From positions 1,061,501 to 1,125,500 of the forward strand of contig NZ_CP022110.1 of assembly GCF_000730165.1 (NCBI RefSeq): a stretch of DNA of 64,000 bases, written 5' to 3'. The translations under genes and the position numbers were made by a program. The notes under the pieces are model-generated. The model had not been told where the DNA came from. It saw nothing but the letters and a program-made list of their open reading frames with translations, and did no database searches. Positions 36,568 to 46,092 of the stretch are shown here, in pieces; the first letter of the stretch is position 1, and every line of letters starts with the position of its first letter. Origin of the DNA: Nitrospirillum viridazoti CBAmc. GTDB taxonomy: Bacteria; Pseudomonadota; Alphaproteobacteria; Azospirillales; Azospirillaceae.

Positions 36568-37569
36568 TCAGGAGGAAAGAAGGGCGGCCCGGCCGGCCGC
36601 GGCGCGGCGACGGGCGGCCAGGCGTTGGTGCTGCTTGACCAGGACCAGGGCGGCGATGGTGACCAGGGGCGGGATCATGAAAACCACCTCGGCCGGCACG
36701 GCCAGCAGGCCCAGGCGGGCGGCCATGACGGTGGCGCCCCCGAAGACCAGCGCCGCCGCCACCGTGCCCAGGGGCCGGCGGCCGCCCAGGAACACGGCGG
36801 CCAGGGCCAGGTATCCCCGCCCCGCCGCCATGTCGGCCTGGAACAGCGTCAGGTAGCCCATGCCGAGGAAGACGCCGCCGCCGCTGGTCAGCAGGCCACT
36901 CAGCAGCAGGCCGGCATAGCGCAGCCGCCTCACCGGCAGACCGGCGGCCAGCGCCGCCTCCGCGTTTTCCCCCGCCGCCCTGAGGCGCAGGCCGAAGACC
37001 GTGTGGCGCAGCGCCCACGCGACCCAGCCGGTGGCGGCCAGGGCGCCGTAGACCAGCACGTTGTGCCCGGCGTTCCCGTCCCCGTTCAGCAGGACGCCCA
37101 GCACCGGCACGCCGCCCATGCCAGGCCAGCGCAGACTGGGCAGGGCGAAGCTGGTCAGGCTGGCGGTCGAACCCTTGTCGCCCGTCAGGTGGGCCATCAG
37201 CAGCACCGTCAATCCCTGGGCCAGGATGTTCAGTCCGATGCCGGCGACGATCAGGTCGGCCCCCAACTCCAGATGGAACACGGCCAGCAGGCCCGCCAGC
37301 GCCGTGCCGGCCAGCAGGCCGGCGGCACAACCCAGCCACGGGTGCAGCCACAGGGGGGCGTCCGGGAACCACAGGGCGGAATAGGCGGAGGTGATGACGC
37401 CGGCGAAGGCGGCCACCAGCATCACACCCTCCAGCGCCACGTTGATGCAGCCGGCCAGTTCGGAGACCAGGCCGCCCAGGCTGGCGAAGATGATGGGGGT
37501 GGCGGCGCGCAGGGTGGCGGCCGCCACCACGGCGGCCACGGTGCCGGCCGCGATAAGGTCCAGGCTCAT
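36568..37569 (-). CDS. Nucleoside-type ABC transporter permease 2
   Basis: 333-residue inner-membrane protein of the BPD_transp_2 type (like NupQ/YufQ) with about nine hydrophobic helices and a CINVALEGVMLVAAFAGVI segment that is conserved in BMP-type nucleoside permeases. It pairs with the following upstream permease and overlaps it by 4 nt. Confidence 0.85.
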   Translation of the reverse strand: MSLDLIAAGTVAAVVAAATLRAATPIIFASLGGLVSELAGCINVALEGVMLVAAFAGVITSAYSALWFPDAPLWLHPWLGCAAGLLAGTALAGLLAVFHLELGADLIVAGIGLNILAQGLTVLLMAHLTGDKGSTASLTSFALPSLRWPGMGGVPVLGVLLNGDGNAGHNVLVYGALAATGWVAWALRHTVFGLRLRAAGENAEAALAAGLPVRRLRYAGLLLSGLLTSGGGVFLGMGYLTLFQADMAAGRGYLALAAVFLGGRRPLGTVAAALVFGGATVMAARLGLLAVPAEVVFMIPPLVTIAALVLVKQHQRLAARRRAAAGRAALLSS

Positions 37570-38654
37570 GCCGCCCTCCCACCGAGGTTTGTGCGGACGC
37601 GGCGCATCAACCCCAGGGCCAGGGGCGCCAGGCGGTCCGACACCACGAACAGGATGATCAGCGCCTGGATGACCAGAACCACCTCGCGCGGGACATCGGT
37701 GGCGCGCTCCATGGCCTGGGCGCCCACCCGCAGGTAGGCGTAGCCCAGGGCTGCCAGGGGCAGGGCGCCCACCCGCCCGCGCGCCAGCAGCGCCACCACG
37801 ATGCCCTCCAGCCCGATACCGGGGGTGAGGTCGACGGGCAGACGCTTCAGCAGGGCGTTCGACACGTGGAAACCTGCCAATCCGGCGAACGCGCCACTCA
37901 GCGCGAACGCCAGCGCCGTGGCCCGGGCCACTGGCACCCCGGCACGGACCGCGAACCAGGGGTTGGCGCCGGCCAGGTCGATCTCATACCCCAGGGTCGT
38001 CCGCCGCAGCAGGAACAGGGCCGCCGCCACCGCCGCCGGCGCCACCAGCACCATGGCCGTCACGGTGGTGCGGGCGATCAACGGCGCCAGGGTCGCGGCC
38101 TCGGGCAGCGGGGGCGTGGTGATGAAGCCGGCAGTGGGGTCATTCAGTACCCGGCCCACCACCAGGCGGTAAACCTGCACCGCCACCACGTTTAGCATCA
38201 GGGTGGTCACGATCTCATTGGCCTCGAACCGGGTTTTCAACAGCCCTGCCACCAGGCCCCAGCCTGCGCCGGCCGCCGCCGCCGCCAGGAAGGCGAGCGG
38301 CAGGGCGGTCGGCGTATCCCCCAGACCCAGGCTGACGGCCGCGGCCGCCAGCGCGCCCATGAACAGCTGGCCGTCAGCCCCCAAGGAGAACTGCCGCGCG
38401 CGGAAGGGGATGGCGATGGCCAGCCCCACCAGGGTCAGGGTGGTGGCGTCCTGCAGCCAGGCGCCGAAGCGCACCAGCCGATGCACCACCATGCGGCCAT
38501 CGGCGGCGCGCTCGATCGAGGGCAGGGGGCCGGTCAGCAGCGCGCGGAAGGCGGCCCAGGGGTGGTCGCTGACACAGGCCATGACGGCGAAGCCCAGGGC
38601 CAGGGCGGCACCCACGGCCAGGGCGATGCGGGCCCCTTCACGCGACGGCGTCAT
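37566..38654 (-). CDS. Nucleoside-type ABC transporter permease 1
   Basis: 362-residue BPD_transp_2-type permease (NupP/YufP-like) with about ten hydrophobic segments and the conserved cytoplasmic ...NEIVTTLMLNVVAVQVY loop typical of BMP-type systems. Its ATG lies inside the 3' end of the ATPase gene (17-nt overlap), so the transporter genes are tightly coupled. Confidence 0.85.
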   Translation of the reverse strand: MTPSREGARIALAVGAALALGFAVMACVSDHPWAAFRALLTGPLPSIERAADGRMVVHRLVRFGAWLQDATTLTLVGLAIAIPFRARQFSLGADGQLFMGALAAAAVSLGLGDTPTALPLAFLAAAAAGAGWGLVAGLLKTRFEANEIVTTLMLNVVAVQVYRLVVGRVLNDPTAGFITTPPLPEAATLAPLIARTTVTAMVLVAPAAVAAALFLLRRTTLGYEIDLAGANPWFAVRAGVPVARATALAFALSGAFAGLAGFHVSNALLKRLPVDLTPGIGLEGIVVALLARGRVGALPLAALGYAYLRVGAQAMERATDVPREVVLVIQALIILFVVSDRLAPLALGLMRRVRTNLGGRAA

Positions 38655-40209
38655 GGTCGCCCCCGTCCACCGAGGGCCCCAGCCCCGTCATATGCAGGCC
38701 CAGGGTCTGGGCGTCGACGGCCCCGGCCGCGAACCGGGCGACAATCCGCCCCCGGTACAGCACGGCGATGCGGTCCGACAGGGCCAGCAGTTCATCCAGG
38801 TCAGCCGAAATCAGCAGGATGGCGGCACCCTGATCCCGCAACGCGGCCAGGCGGGAATGCAAGGCGGATGCGGCGGCGATATCCACGCCCCGGGTCGGCT
38901 GGCTGGCGACCAGGAAGGCGGGGGCGTCGGCGATCTCACGCGCCAGGATCAGCTTCTGCATGTTGCCGCCGGACAGCGCGCCCATGGGCTGGTGCGGCCC
39001 GGCCGCGCGCACGCCGAACCCGTCGATCACCGCCTGCGCCCAGCGTCGCGCGGTCCCGCGATCGATCAGGCCCCGTTGCGACAGGGGTGGGTGGGCGTAG
39101 CGGGTGGCCAGCAGATTGTCGAGGATGCTGAGTGTCGGGGCGGCGCCGTCATGCAGCCGGTCCTCCGTCACCACCGCCACGCCCTGGGCGCGGACGGCGC
39201 GGGGGGATAGGCCGGTGAAGACCCGGCCATCCAGGCGGGCGTCGCCGGCGCCGGGGATGGCGGCGCCGGACAGCAGGCGCGCCAGCACGTCCTGGCCGTT
39301 GCCCTCCACCCCGGCGATGCCCAGGATCTCGCCGGGTGCCACGTCGAAGCCGACGTCGCGCAGCCGGATGGCCCCGTCATCGTCGACATAGCCCAGGCCA
39401 CGGGCGACGACACGCGGGGCTGGGCGGGTGCGGGCTGTGCGCCGGGGCGGCGGGGGTGGCAGGTCCCCGCCCACCATCAGGTGGGACAGCGCGCCCTCAT
39501 CCAACTCCGCCATGCGGGCGCTGCCGGTGACGCGGCCCTGGCACAGGACGGTCACGCCGCCGGCCAGGGCCTTCACCTCATCCAGCTTGTGGGTGATGAC
39601 CAGGATGGTGCGACCGGCGGCGGCCAGTTGGCGCAGGGTGGCGAACAGGGTTGCCGTCTCCGGCGGGGTCAGGACGGCCGTGGGCTCATCCAGCAACAGG
39701 GTGCGCGCGCCCCGGTGCAGCACCTTCAGGATTTCCACCCGCTGGCGCACGCCGACCGGCAGGCTGGCCACCGTTGCCGCCGGGTCCACGGCCAGCCCGG
39801 ATTGCTCCACCAGCGCCCGGACGCGGGCCGCCGCCGCCGCCCGGTCCAGCCGGCCGCCAGCCCGGCGCGGCTCATGCCCCAGCACCACGTTTTCCGCCAC
39901 CGTCAGCGACGGCACCAGATTCAGGTGCTGCGCGACCAGGCCGACCCCGGCGGCGATGGCGTCGCCGGGGTGGCGGAAGTCCACCGGCCGGCCATGAATG
40001 CGCAGGATGCCGGCCGTCGGCCGCTCCAGCCCGTACAGCATCTTCATCACCGTGGACTTGCCGGCGCCGTTCTCACCCACCAGGGCGTGGATCTCGCCGG
40101 CCGCCACGGTGAAGCTGACACCGCTGTTGGCCAAGGTGCCGTTGGGGTAGCGCTTCTCCACATCCTCCAAGGCGATGGCCAACAAGGGTGGGGCGATAGC
40201 GGGGGTCAT
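38638..40209 (-). CDS. ABC transporter ATP-binding protein with two ABC domains (nucleoside importer)
   Basis: 523 residues. First ABC domain: Walker A GENGAGKST near 44-52 and Walker B LLLDEPTAVL. Second ABC domain: Walker A is replaced by GVEGNGQDVL, which is typical of the degenerate second site of BMP/ribose-type importers, with the signature LSGGNMQK and SQPTRGVD as Walker B region. It drives import of nucleosides or sugars bound by the BMP protein. ATGA overlap with the BMP gene gives the start at MTPAIAPPLL. Confidence 0.9.
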   Translation of the reverse strand: MTPAIAPPLLAIALEDVEKRYPNGTLANSGVSFTVAAGEIHALVGENGAGKSTVMKMLYGLERPTAGILRIHGRPVDFRHPGDAIAAGVGLVAQHLNLVPSLTVAENVVLGHEPRRAGGRLDRAAAAARVRALVEQSGLAVDPAATVASLPVGVRQRVEILKVLHRGARTLLLDEPTAVLTPPETATLFATLRQLAAAGRTILVITHKLDEVKALAGGVTVLCQGRVTGSARMAELDEGALSHLMVGGDLPPPPPRRTARTRPAPRVVARGLGYVDDDGAIRLRDVGFDVAPGEILGIAGVEGNGQDVLARLLSGAAIPGAGDARLDGRVFTGLSPRAVRAQGVAVVTEDRLHDGAAPTLSILDNLLATRYAHPPLSQRGLIDRGTARRWAQAVIDGFGVRAAGPHQPMGALSGGNMQKLILAREIADAPAFLVASQPTRGVDIAAASALHSRLAALRDQGAAILLISADLDELLALSDRIAVLYRGRIVARFAAGAVDAQTLGLHMTGLGPSVDGGDHDAVA

Positions 40210-41261
40210 GGCTGTCCCCCTGCGAAGGCGGTGGGCACGGTCAGGGTGCCGTCGATGATGCGCTGGCGCGCGGCCGCCACCGCGGCACGCACGGTGGGCG
40301 GCACCGTCAGGGCGGCCTCCGGATTGTCCGCCAGGCCGATGGCACCCTCTTTCAGGCCCAGGGACTCCGTCCGGCCCAGCGGCAGGCGGCCTTGTTGCCA
40401 CAGCCGCAGGGCGCGCAGGATGGCGGCGTCCACATTCTTCATGACGGAGGTCAGGATGCGGGCGGCGCGGCGGGGGCTGGACGCGCGGTAGAGGGCCGCC
40501 TGGTCGGAATCCACGCCGATGACGTAGCGGCCGGTTTCCTCGGCCGCCTCGATGACGCCTTGGCCGGTGGCCCCCGCCACCTGGAAGATGACGCCGGCTC
40601 CCTGGCCATACTGGGCCTCGGCGATCTCCTTGCCCGTCGCGGGGTCGGAGAAGGAATTGGCGAACTGGCGCAGCACGGTGATGCCGGGTGCTGCGTCCTG
40701 CGCCCCGGCCCCGTAGCCGGCGGCGAAATCGTTGATGACGGGGATGGGCATGGCGCCCACCAATCCCACCATTTCTCCGGCCCCGGGTATCGTCCCCGCC
40801 CGCGCCAGGCCAGCCGCCAGCACGCCGGCCAGATAGCCGCCCTCGTTCTGGCGGAAGCGCATGGAATAGACGTTGCCGCAGGCGCAGTGGGCGTAGTCGA
40901 CCACGCCGTCGAACAGGATGAAGGTGACGTCCGGATAGTCGGGGGCCACCTTCTGCACCAGCGGCCCCATGGTGTAGGTGCCGGTCACGATGATGGGGAA
41001 GTCGCCGCTGTCGGCCAGATCCACCAGGCCGCTCTCCCACCGTGTGGGGTCGTAGCCGCCCTCGATGGTGCGGGTGGCCAGGTGTAGGTCGGCCTCCGCC
41101 TGGCGCAGGCCCCGGGCCGCGGAATCGAAGAAGGACTTGTCGCCCAGCGCCCCGTTGACGAAGAAGGCCACGCGCGGCGACCCGCCCTCCGCCGCCCGCG
41201 CGCCGGCTGGCGCCAACCCCGCCATCACCATCAGCATCAGGGCGAGCGCCGGTGCTCTCAT
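40206..41261 (-). CDS. BMP-family nucleoside-binding protein, exported
   Basis: 351 residues. A Sec signal peptide (MRAPALALMLMVMAGLAPAG) precedes the BMP/PnrA-type periplasmic-binding fold: VAFFVNGALGDKSFFDSAARGL at the N-terminus and GVDSDQAALY near 250. PnrA proteins bind purine nucleosides. It lacks an N-terminal lipobox, so it is a soluble periplasmic protein, as usual for Gram-negatives. Start set by overlap with the nucleoside hydrolase stop. Confidence 0.88.
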   Translation of the reverse strand: MRAPALALMLMVMAGLAPAGARAAEGGSPRVAFFVNGALGDKSFFDSAARGLRQAEADLHLATRTIEGGYDPTRWESGLVDLADSGDFPIIVTGTYTMGPLVQKVAPDYPDVTFILFDGVVDYAHCACGNVYSMRFRQNEGGYLAGVLAAGLARAGTIPGAGEMVGLVGAMPIPVINDFAAGYGAGAQDAAPGITVLRQFANSFSDPATGKEIAEAQYGQGAGVIFQVAGATGQGVIEAAEETGRYVIGVDSDQAALYRASSPRRAARILTSVMKNVDAAILRALRLWQQGRLPLGRTESLGLKEGAIGLADNPEAALTVPPTVRAAVAAARQRIIDGTLTVPTAFAGGQP

Positions 41262-42193
41262 GGCAGCAGGGCCAGGCGCTCGGCCATCAGGGACAGCAGG
41301 CCATCCGTATCCAGCCCGGTGTACAGCGCGGCGTTGACCTCGCCCTCCTGGTGAAGGTGGCTGCGCCCCTCGTCGGGGCCCGGACGCCAGTCCACCTCCA
41401 GCCGGCCGGCCTGTCCGCTGAACAGCTGGGGCCGCAGCAGGGCCGCCACAGGACAGGCGTCGTGCAGTAGGGGGTCCTGTTCGCCGTACACCGCCAGCAT
41501 GGCGGCCAGGGCCTGGGCGGATCGCTTGGGTTGGGTGGCTAAGGACGCCAGCCAGGCGGGGGTCATCGCTGCCTGGCTGGTCACGTCCAGCGGGAAGACC
41601 TCCAGCCTGGCGCCTGCGGTCATGACCACATGGGCGGCCGCCGGGTCCGCCCAGAAATTGAACTCCGCCGCCGGGGTGACATTGCCGGGGCAATGGGCGG
41701 CCCCGCCCATGATATGGATGGAGCGGGCCCGCGCCAGCAGGCCGGGATGCCGTATCTCCACCAGGGCCAGGTTGGTCAGCGGTCCCATGGCCACAATCAC
41801 CATGTCCGCCCCCAGCGGCGAGAGCAGCAGGTGGGCCAGGACGTCGGCCGCATGGTCCGCCGCTTCCAGGGCCACCCCCGGGTCCACCCCCGGGGCCGCT
41901 ACCGGCCGCGCATCGCCGCCCAGGCTCACCCCGCCCAGCCCATCCTCGCCATGCACCAGGTTGGTCCGGGCCTGGGGATACAGCAACGGCCGGGCGGCCC
42001 CGGCGTGGACGGGAATGTCCGGCCGACCGAACAGGTCCAGCAGGCGTCGGGCGTTGGCGGCGGTGACGGCCACCGGCCGGTTGCCGGCCACGCAGGTCAC
42101 CGCGCGCACGTCCAGTTCGGGGGAGGCGACCGCCAAGGCCAGGGCCAGGGCATCGTCGATGCCGGGATCACAGTCAATCAGAACCGCAGTCAT
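41258..42193 (-). CDS. Inosine-uridine-preferring nucleoside hydrolase
   Basis: 311-residue hydrolase of the IUNH family. The metal-binding DCDPGIDDALAL motif starts at residue 7, the VTCVAGNRPV strand and the N-F-W-A-D-P-A-A-A segment (family NxWxDPxAA) are present, and a late histidine-containing DACPVAALLRP follows. It splits nucleosides into base and ribose using calcium. No signal peptide, so it acts in the cytoplasm after import. Part of the transporter operon. Confidence 0.9.
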   Translation of the reverse strand: MTAVLIDCDPGIDDALALALAVASPELDVRAVTCVAGNRPVAVTAANARRLLDLFGRPDIPVHAGAARPLLYPQARTNLVHGEDGLGGVSLGGDARPVAAPGVDPGVALEAADHAADVLAHLLLSPLGADMVIVAMGPLTNLALVEIRHPGLLARARSIHIMGGAAHCPGNVTPAAEFNFWADPAAAHVVMTAGARLEVFPLDVTSQAAMTPAWLASLATQPKRSAQALAAMLAVYGEQDPLLHDACPVAALLRPQLFSGQAGRLEVDWRPGPDEGRSHLHQEGEVNAALYTGLDTDGLLSLMAERLALLP

Positions 42194-42227
42194 GAACGTC
42201 TTTCTTGGGAAATAGCAAAAGCGTGTT

Positions 42228-43313
42228 TCAGGAGTGCAGGCTGTCCAAGGCCACCGCGTGCTGGATGCCGAGGCCGCCATTGGCCGTCCGCACCTCCATC
42301 ACCACCTGGGGTTCCGGCGCCTCCCACAGGATGTGGATCATGCCGAAATTGCGCTGGGCCACGGTGCCGACGGGCAGGCGGTTGAGGTTGGGGCCGGGCA
42401 GGGGCCAGAAGTGGGTCAGGCCGCTGCTGGTGACGTCATAGAGGGGATAGGGCGTGCCCCGCGTCAGGACGCTGATCTCGCCGTAATGGACCTCGCCGCT
42501 CAGGAACAGGACGCCGCCGGCGCCGGTGCCTGCGATCAGGTCGGCCAGGCGCTGGCGCTCCAGGGGAAAGTTGGTCCAGGCCTCATAGCCCCGGTGGCCG
42601 GCGGCATAGGGGACGCTGGACCCGATCAGGCGAACCTGGGCCGGTCGCCGCAGCTGCGCCTCCAGCCAGCGCCATTGCGCGGGCCCCAGCATGGTGGCCG
42701 CCGGATCCAGGTTGGGCAGATAGGGGCCGAAGCCGCTCTTGGCCGTGCGTTCCGGCTCGTCGTGGCGCAGCAAGGGGCTGCGGTTGTAGCGCAGGTCCAG
42801 CAACAGGATCTGCACGCGCCGCTCCGGCGGGCCCAGTTCCAGCGCATGGTAGACGCCATCGGGGCGCGTCCGCCTTGGGTCGTTCGCGGGCACCTGGAAG
42901 AAGTCCAGGAACAGCGCGCGGGTGGCCTCCTTCCCGGGAAAATCGGCGCCGCCGTCATGGACGCCATAATCGTGGTCGTCCCAGGTTGCCTCGATGGGCA
43001 CCTGGGCGCGGAAGGCCCGGAATTCGGGGGAGGCGTCAAGCCGCTGGTACATCTCGGCCAGGGCCGGGATGATCCCCGCCTTGGCCGTCACGGCGTCGTC
43101 GGCATAGACGGTGTCGCCCAGGAACAGGAACAGGTCGGGGTCGGTCGCGGCGATGGCCGGCCAGATGTCCTGCGCCATTTCCGGATGATCGCAGCAGCCG
43201 AAGGCGATGCGCGTCAGGCGTTCCCCGGCCACACGCGGCGCCGGGGCGGCCCGTCCCAGGCGGGTCAGCAGCGTGGCGCCCGTGGCGGCCAGCAGGGAAC
43301 GGCGGTTGAACAT
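42228..43313 (-). CDS. PhoD-like alkaline phosphatase/metallophosphatase, Tat-exported
   Basis: 361 residues. An N-terminal MFNRRSLLAATGATLL stretch with twin arginines suggests Tat export. PhoD hallmarks are FLFLGDTVYADD, TWDDHDYGVHDGGADFPGK and a late LSGEVHYGE histidine motif. PhoD-type enzymes hydrolyse phosphomonoesters or diesters. Located between the TonB receptor and the nucleoside hydrolase, it could strip phosphate from nucleotides taken across the outer membrane. It is shorter than classic PhoD and lacks the N-terminal Fn3-like domain. Confidence 0.85.
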   Translation of the reverse strand: MFNRRSLLAATGATLLTRLGRAAPAPRVAGERLTRIAFGCCDHPEMAQDIWPAIAATDPDLFLFLGDTVYADDAVTAKAGIIPALAEMYQRLDASPEFRAFRAQVPIEATWDDHDYGVHDGGADFPGKEATRALFLDFFQVPANDPRRTRPDGVYHALELGPPERRVQILLLDLRYNRSPLLRHDEPERTAKSGFGPYLPNLDPAATMLGPAQWRWLEAQLRRPAQVRLIGSSVPYAAGHRGYEAWTNFPLERQRLADLIAGTGAGGVLFLSGEVHYGEISVLTRGTPYPLYDVTSSGLTHFWPLPGPNLNRLPVGTVAQRNFGMIHILWEAPEPQVVMEVRTANGGLGIQHAVALDSLHS

Positions 43314-43333
43314 CGGGCCCCCTGGGGGTGAAG

Positions 43334-43357
43334 GGCCCCGCCGGTGACGGCGGGGCC
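43334..43357 (-). other. Strong hairpin between TonB receptor and phosphatase genes
   Basis: GGCCCCGCC, loop GGTGAC, GGCGGGGCC: 9 perfect base pairs, about 23 nt after the receptor stop and before the phosphatase start. No U-tract follows on the coding strand. Likely mRNA-stabilising or processing element. Confidence 0.6.
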
Positions 43358-43380
43358 GGGTCAGGCTTTACGTGTCAGGC

Positions 43381-45891
43381 TCAGTACTTGGTACGCAGCG
43401 TCACGACGAAGGTGCGGGGGCTACCCAGGAAATAGCGGCCGGACGTCAGCGGATTGCTGGTGGTCAGTTCCATGCCGATGCCGGCCAGGTAGTGCTGGTC
43501 GAACAGGTTGTCGATGTTCACCGCGATCTCGGTGTCGTGAAGCGGGCCCGTCCAGCTGTCATCCAGGCGATAGGTCGCCGACAGGCCCACCAGGGTATAG
43601 GCTGGCATGTATTCCCGGGGGTAATAGGCCGGGCCGCCGGCCACCACCGTGTTCTGCACCGCGCCGTAGGTCCCGGCCTGCCGCCCGACATAGCGGGCGT
43701 TGACCATCAGGCGCAGCGGGTCGATGGGGCGCCAACCCACCTCGCCATACAGGCTGTGACGCGGCTGGCCCAGCACCGGATCGCCCTTGGCAATGCCCTC
43801 CGCCGGGGTCGCGACCTTGTAGAAGGCGTCGTTGAAGGCGTAGTTGCCGTAGAGGTCGACGCTGCCGAACTGGGCGGTGGCGGTCAGTTCCACACCGCGT
43901 GAGGTGATGCCGCCCTGGTTCAGGAAGGTGGTGGTGGCGTCGCGGCTGAAGATGTCGCCGTCCGGGTTGCCGTTCTGGATGGAGATGCGATTGTCGTAAT
44001 CGATCCAGTAGCCCTGGACGGAGACGCCGAAATTGCCCAGGGCCCAGCGGGCGCCCACGTCGTAGTTGGTGGAGGTCTCAGGCTGGATGCCCTTCTTGCT
44101 GTCGATGGCGGCGGTGCCCTCGAACACGCTGTCGGGCAGGGCGCTGAAATTCTGCGACCCGCTGGCGAACAGTTCCAGGCTGTCGGTCAGGTGGTACAGA
44201 AGGCCCACCTTGGGCAGCACGTCGGAATGAACGCTCAGTTCCCGCGTGCCGGCGAACTCCACGGGCGAGCGGTAGGTCTCATCGAAATCCTGGTAGGTCA
44301 GGCCGGCCGACACCTCCGCCTTGCTGTCCAGGAAGCGCAGCTTGTACTGGCCGTAATACATGTGCGTGTCGGACGCGTAGTGGCGATCCTGGGTGATGGA
44401 GTACAGGCCGCTGTCGCTGTAGTCGTCGCTGATCTTGGGATCGGTGACCTTGTACCAATTGCGGGTCTTGGCGCGGTCGATATGCTCCACCCAGATGCCG
44501 GCGCGCAGTTCCTGGTTATCGCCGATGGTGCCCTTCAGCTCGCTCAGGCCGCCCTCGCGATCCATCTCATAGCCGCCTTTGCGGCGGGAGGCTTCGCGGG
44601 CGCCCCATTGGCTGGCGGGGTTCATCTGGTATTTGGCGGCGGCCGGGCAGCCGGCGGCCTTCAAGGACGCGGCGCTGGTGCCGCCGGGGTAGGTGACGGC
44701 CGCCACCGGGATCAGGGCGCCGCTGGCGGTGTGGGCGTACTGGTTGGCATAGCATTCCTGCACCGTGCCGGTGGCCTTGCCGCCGGGTGCCACCGCGCTG
44801 TACAGCTGGCCGTTGGCCGGTAGCTGGACGTAGGGCACATAGAACCAGCCCGCCCCCTCCTCATGATGGTAGTAGGGCTTGACGGAGAAGGAGATGGTGT
44901 CCGTCAGGGGTGTCGAAATATCGATGTGGCTGAAGTATTCGCGGCTGTCGATGCCGCGTGTCTTGCGGTTGTTCTGGTCGATATTGGGGTCGCCGGTCCA
45001 GGCGTCGGTCAGGCCGTCGGTGTTGGGATTGGTCTCGAAGTTCGCCTTGTAGAAGGGCGCGCTGACGGCGCGCAGGGCCACGGCGTCGTAATCGTTATCC
45101 GACAGGTTGTTGTAGCTGAAGCTGGCCTTCACCTTGGCGCCGTTGTCGAACTCCTTCACCATCTTGAAATCGACATGGTCGCGCTTGCTCTCGCCCGATT
45201 GGGCGCCGGGCCAGGTGTTCAGCTGCTCATGCGAATAGCTGACATAGGCCGTCAGGCCGCGTGCGATCTCGCCCGTGTCCAGGCGGGCGAAGGCGCGGCG
45301 GTAGCCGACATCGCCGCCCGACAACTCCGCCGCGCCGCCGGCGGTGGCGGCGGGGTCGCGGCTCTGGAAATCGATGTAGCCGCCCAGGGCCTGGTTGGAC
45401 GGTGTGCCGATTTCACCCGCCGATTGGGAAACGGAGATGCGTTCCAGGTTGCCGCCATCGACCAGGCGTGACGGCATGGTGCCGCCGTTGGACAGGGTGG
45501 AGCCGTTGGGGATGCCGTCGACGGAAACGCCGATCTGCTCCTTGTTCAGCCCGCGCATACTGAGGCGCATGGAAAAGCTGCCGGTCATGGCGTCGCTGGA
45601 CCCCACCAGCACGCCGGGCACCCGGTTGATCATCTTCAGGGGATCCAGGCCGGGCGGCAGTTCCTTGATGGCCTCTGCGTCGACGATGCTGTTGGCCCGC
45701 GTTTCGCCGATGCCCAGCTTGTGGGCGGTGATGACGATCTCATCCAGGGCGTCGTCAGCCCCAGCCACATCCACCGCCCCGGCCGTTCCAGGCATCACTC
45801 CGGCCAGTATCCAGAGCGAGGCGCCCGCCAAGGCCGCCCTGGTCAGTCCATTTCCCCGCTTCGCCGTCCGGCGCCCCATCATCCGCTTCAT
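43381..45891 (-). CDS. TonB-dependent receptor, nucleoside locus (receptor 1)
   Basis: About 836 residues. A basic N-terminus and hydrophobic signal core (GLTRAALAGASLWILAGVM, cleavage after GTAGA) are followed by a TonB-box-like DEIVITAHKLG, a plug domain with RVPGVLVGSSDAM and QALGGYIDFQS, and a barrel ending LRTKY with terminal Tyr. The frame extends up to 46017, but the extension covers the operator ATGAAACGTTTCAT, so the start is set at MKRMMGRR. First gene of the ten-gene nucleoside operon. Substrate class is inferred from the operon. Confidence 0.85.
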   Translation of the reverse strand: MKRMMGRRTAKRGNGLTRAALAGASLWILAGVMPGTAGAVDVAGADDALDEIVITAHKLGIGETRANSIVDAEAIKELPPGLDPLKMINRVPGVLVGSSDAMTGSFSMRLSMRGLNKEQIGVSVDGIPNGSTLSNGGTMPSRLVDGGNLERISVSQSAGEIGTPSNQALGGYIDFQSRDPAATAGGAAELSGGDVGYRRAFARLDTGEIARGLTAYVSYSHEQLNTWPGAQSGESKRDHVDFKMVKEFDNGAKVKASFSYNNLSDNDYDAVALRAVSAPFYKANFETNPNTDGLTDAWTGDPNIDQNNRKTRGIDSREYFSHIDISTPLTDTISFSVKPYYHHEEGAGWFYVPYVQLPANGQLYSAVAPGGKATGTVQECYANQYAHTASGALIPVAAVTYPGGTSAASLKAAGCPAAAKYQMNPASQWGAREASRRKGGYEMDREGGLSELKGTIGDNQELRAGIWVEHIDRAKTRNWYKVTDPKISDDYSDSGLYSITQDRHYASDTHMYYGQYKLRFLDSKAEVSAGLTYQDFDETYRSPVEFAGTRELSVHSDVLPKVGLLYHLTDSLELFASGSQNFSALPDSVFEGTAAIDSKKGIQPETSTNYDVGARWALGNFGVSVQGYWIDYDNRISIQNGNPDGDIFSRDATTTFLNQGGITSRGVELTATAQFGSVDLYGNYAFNDAFYKVATPAEGIAKGDPVLGQPRHSLYGEVGWRPIDPLRLMVNARYVGRQAGTYGAVQNTVVAGGPAYYPREYMPAYTLVGLSATYRLDDSWTGPLHDTEIAVNIDNLFDQHYLAGIGMELTTSNPLTSGRYFLGSPRTFVVTLRTKY

Positions 45892-45973
45892 GCCCCAATA
45901 CCCCTTCTTGGTTTCGGCCCCTGCGTGATCCCTGCGGCCCCGCCGCAGTGCCTCGATCCGTTGTGGGTCCGTG

Positions 45974-45987
45974 ATGAAACGTTTCAT
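45974..45987. promoter_or_regulatory. LacI-type operator upstream of TonB receptor 1
   Basis: ATGAAACGTTTCAT is a perfect 14-bp palindrome with the CG centre typical of LacI/PurR operators. It lies 83 nt before the chosen start of the receptor. A further half-type site (TATACGTTTCAC) lies at about 46019-46030, before the lacI-type stop. Confidence 0.75.
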
Positions 45988-46092
45988 ATTTAAAGCGCGG
46001 CACGTGCGCAATGTCAACTTATACGTTTCACTTAAATGTCACGAAGAGGGCTTCCACCCGATGCGCCAACGGGAAGGGATGGGCGGCAGGGG

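Noticed and set aside
35492-37582. A 696-codon fusion of the ARH-family protein with an N-terminal extension
   Set aside because: The extension is the permease gene read in another frame; the true ARH start lies just after the permease stop.
38638-41040. An 800-codon ATPase with an N-terminal extension
   Set aside because: The first 277 codons are a shadow of the BMP gene in another frame; the ABC domains start at MTPAIAPPLL.
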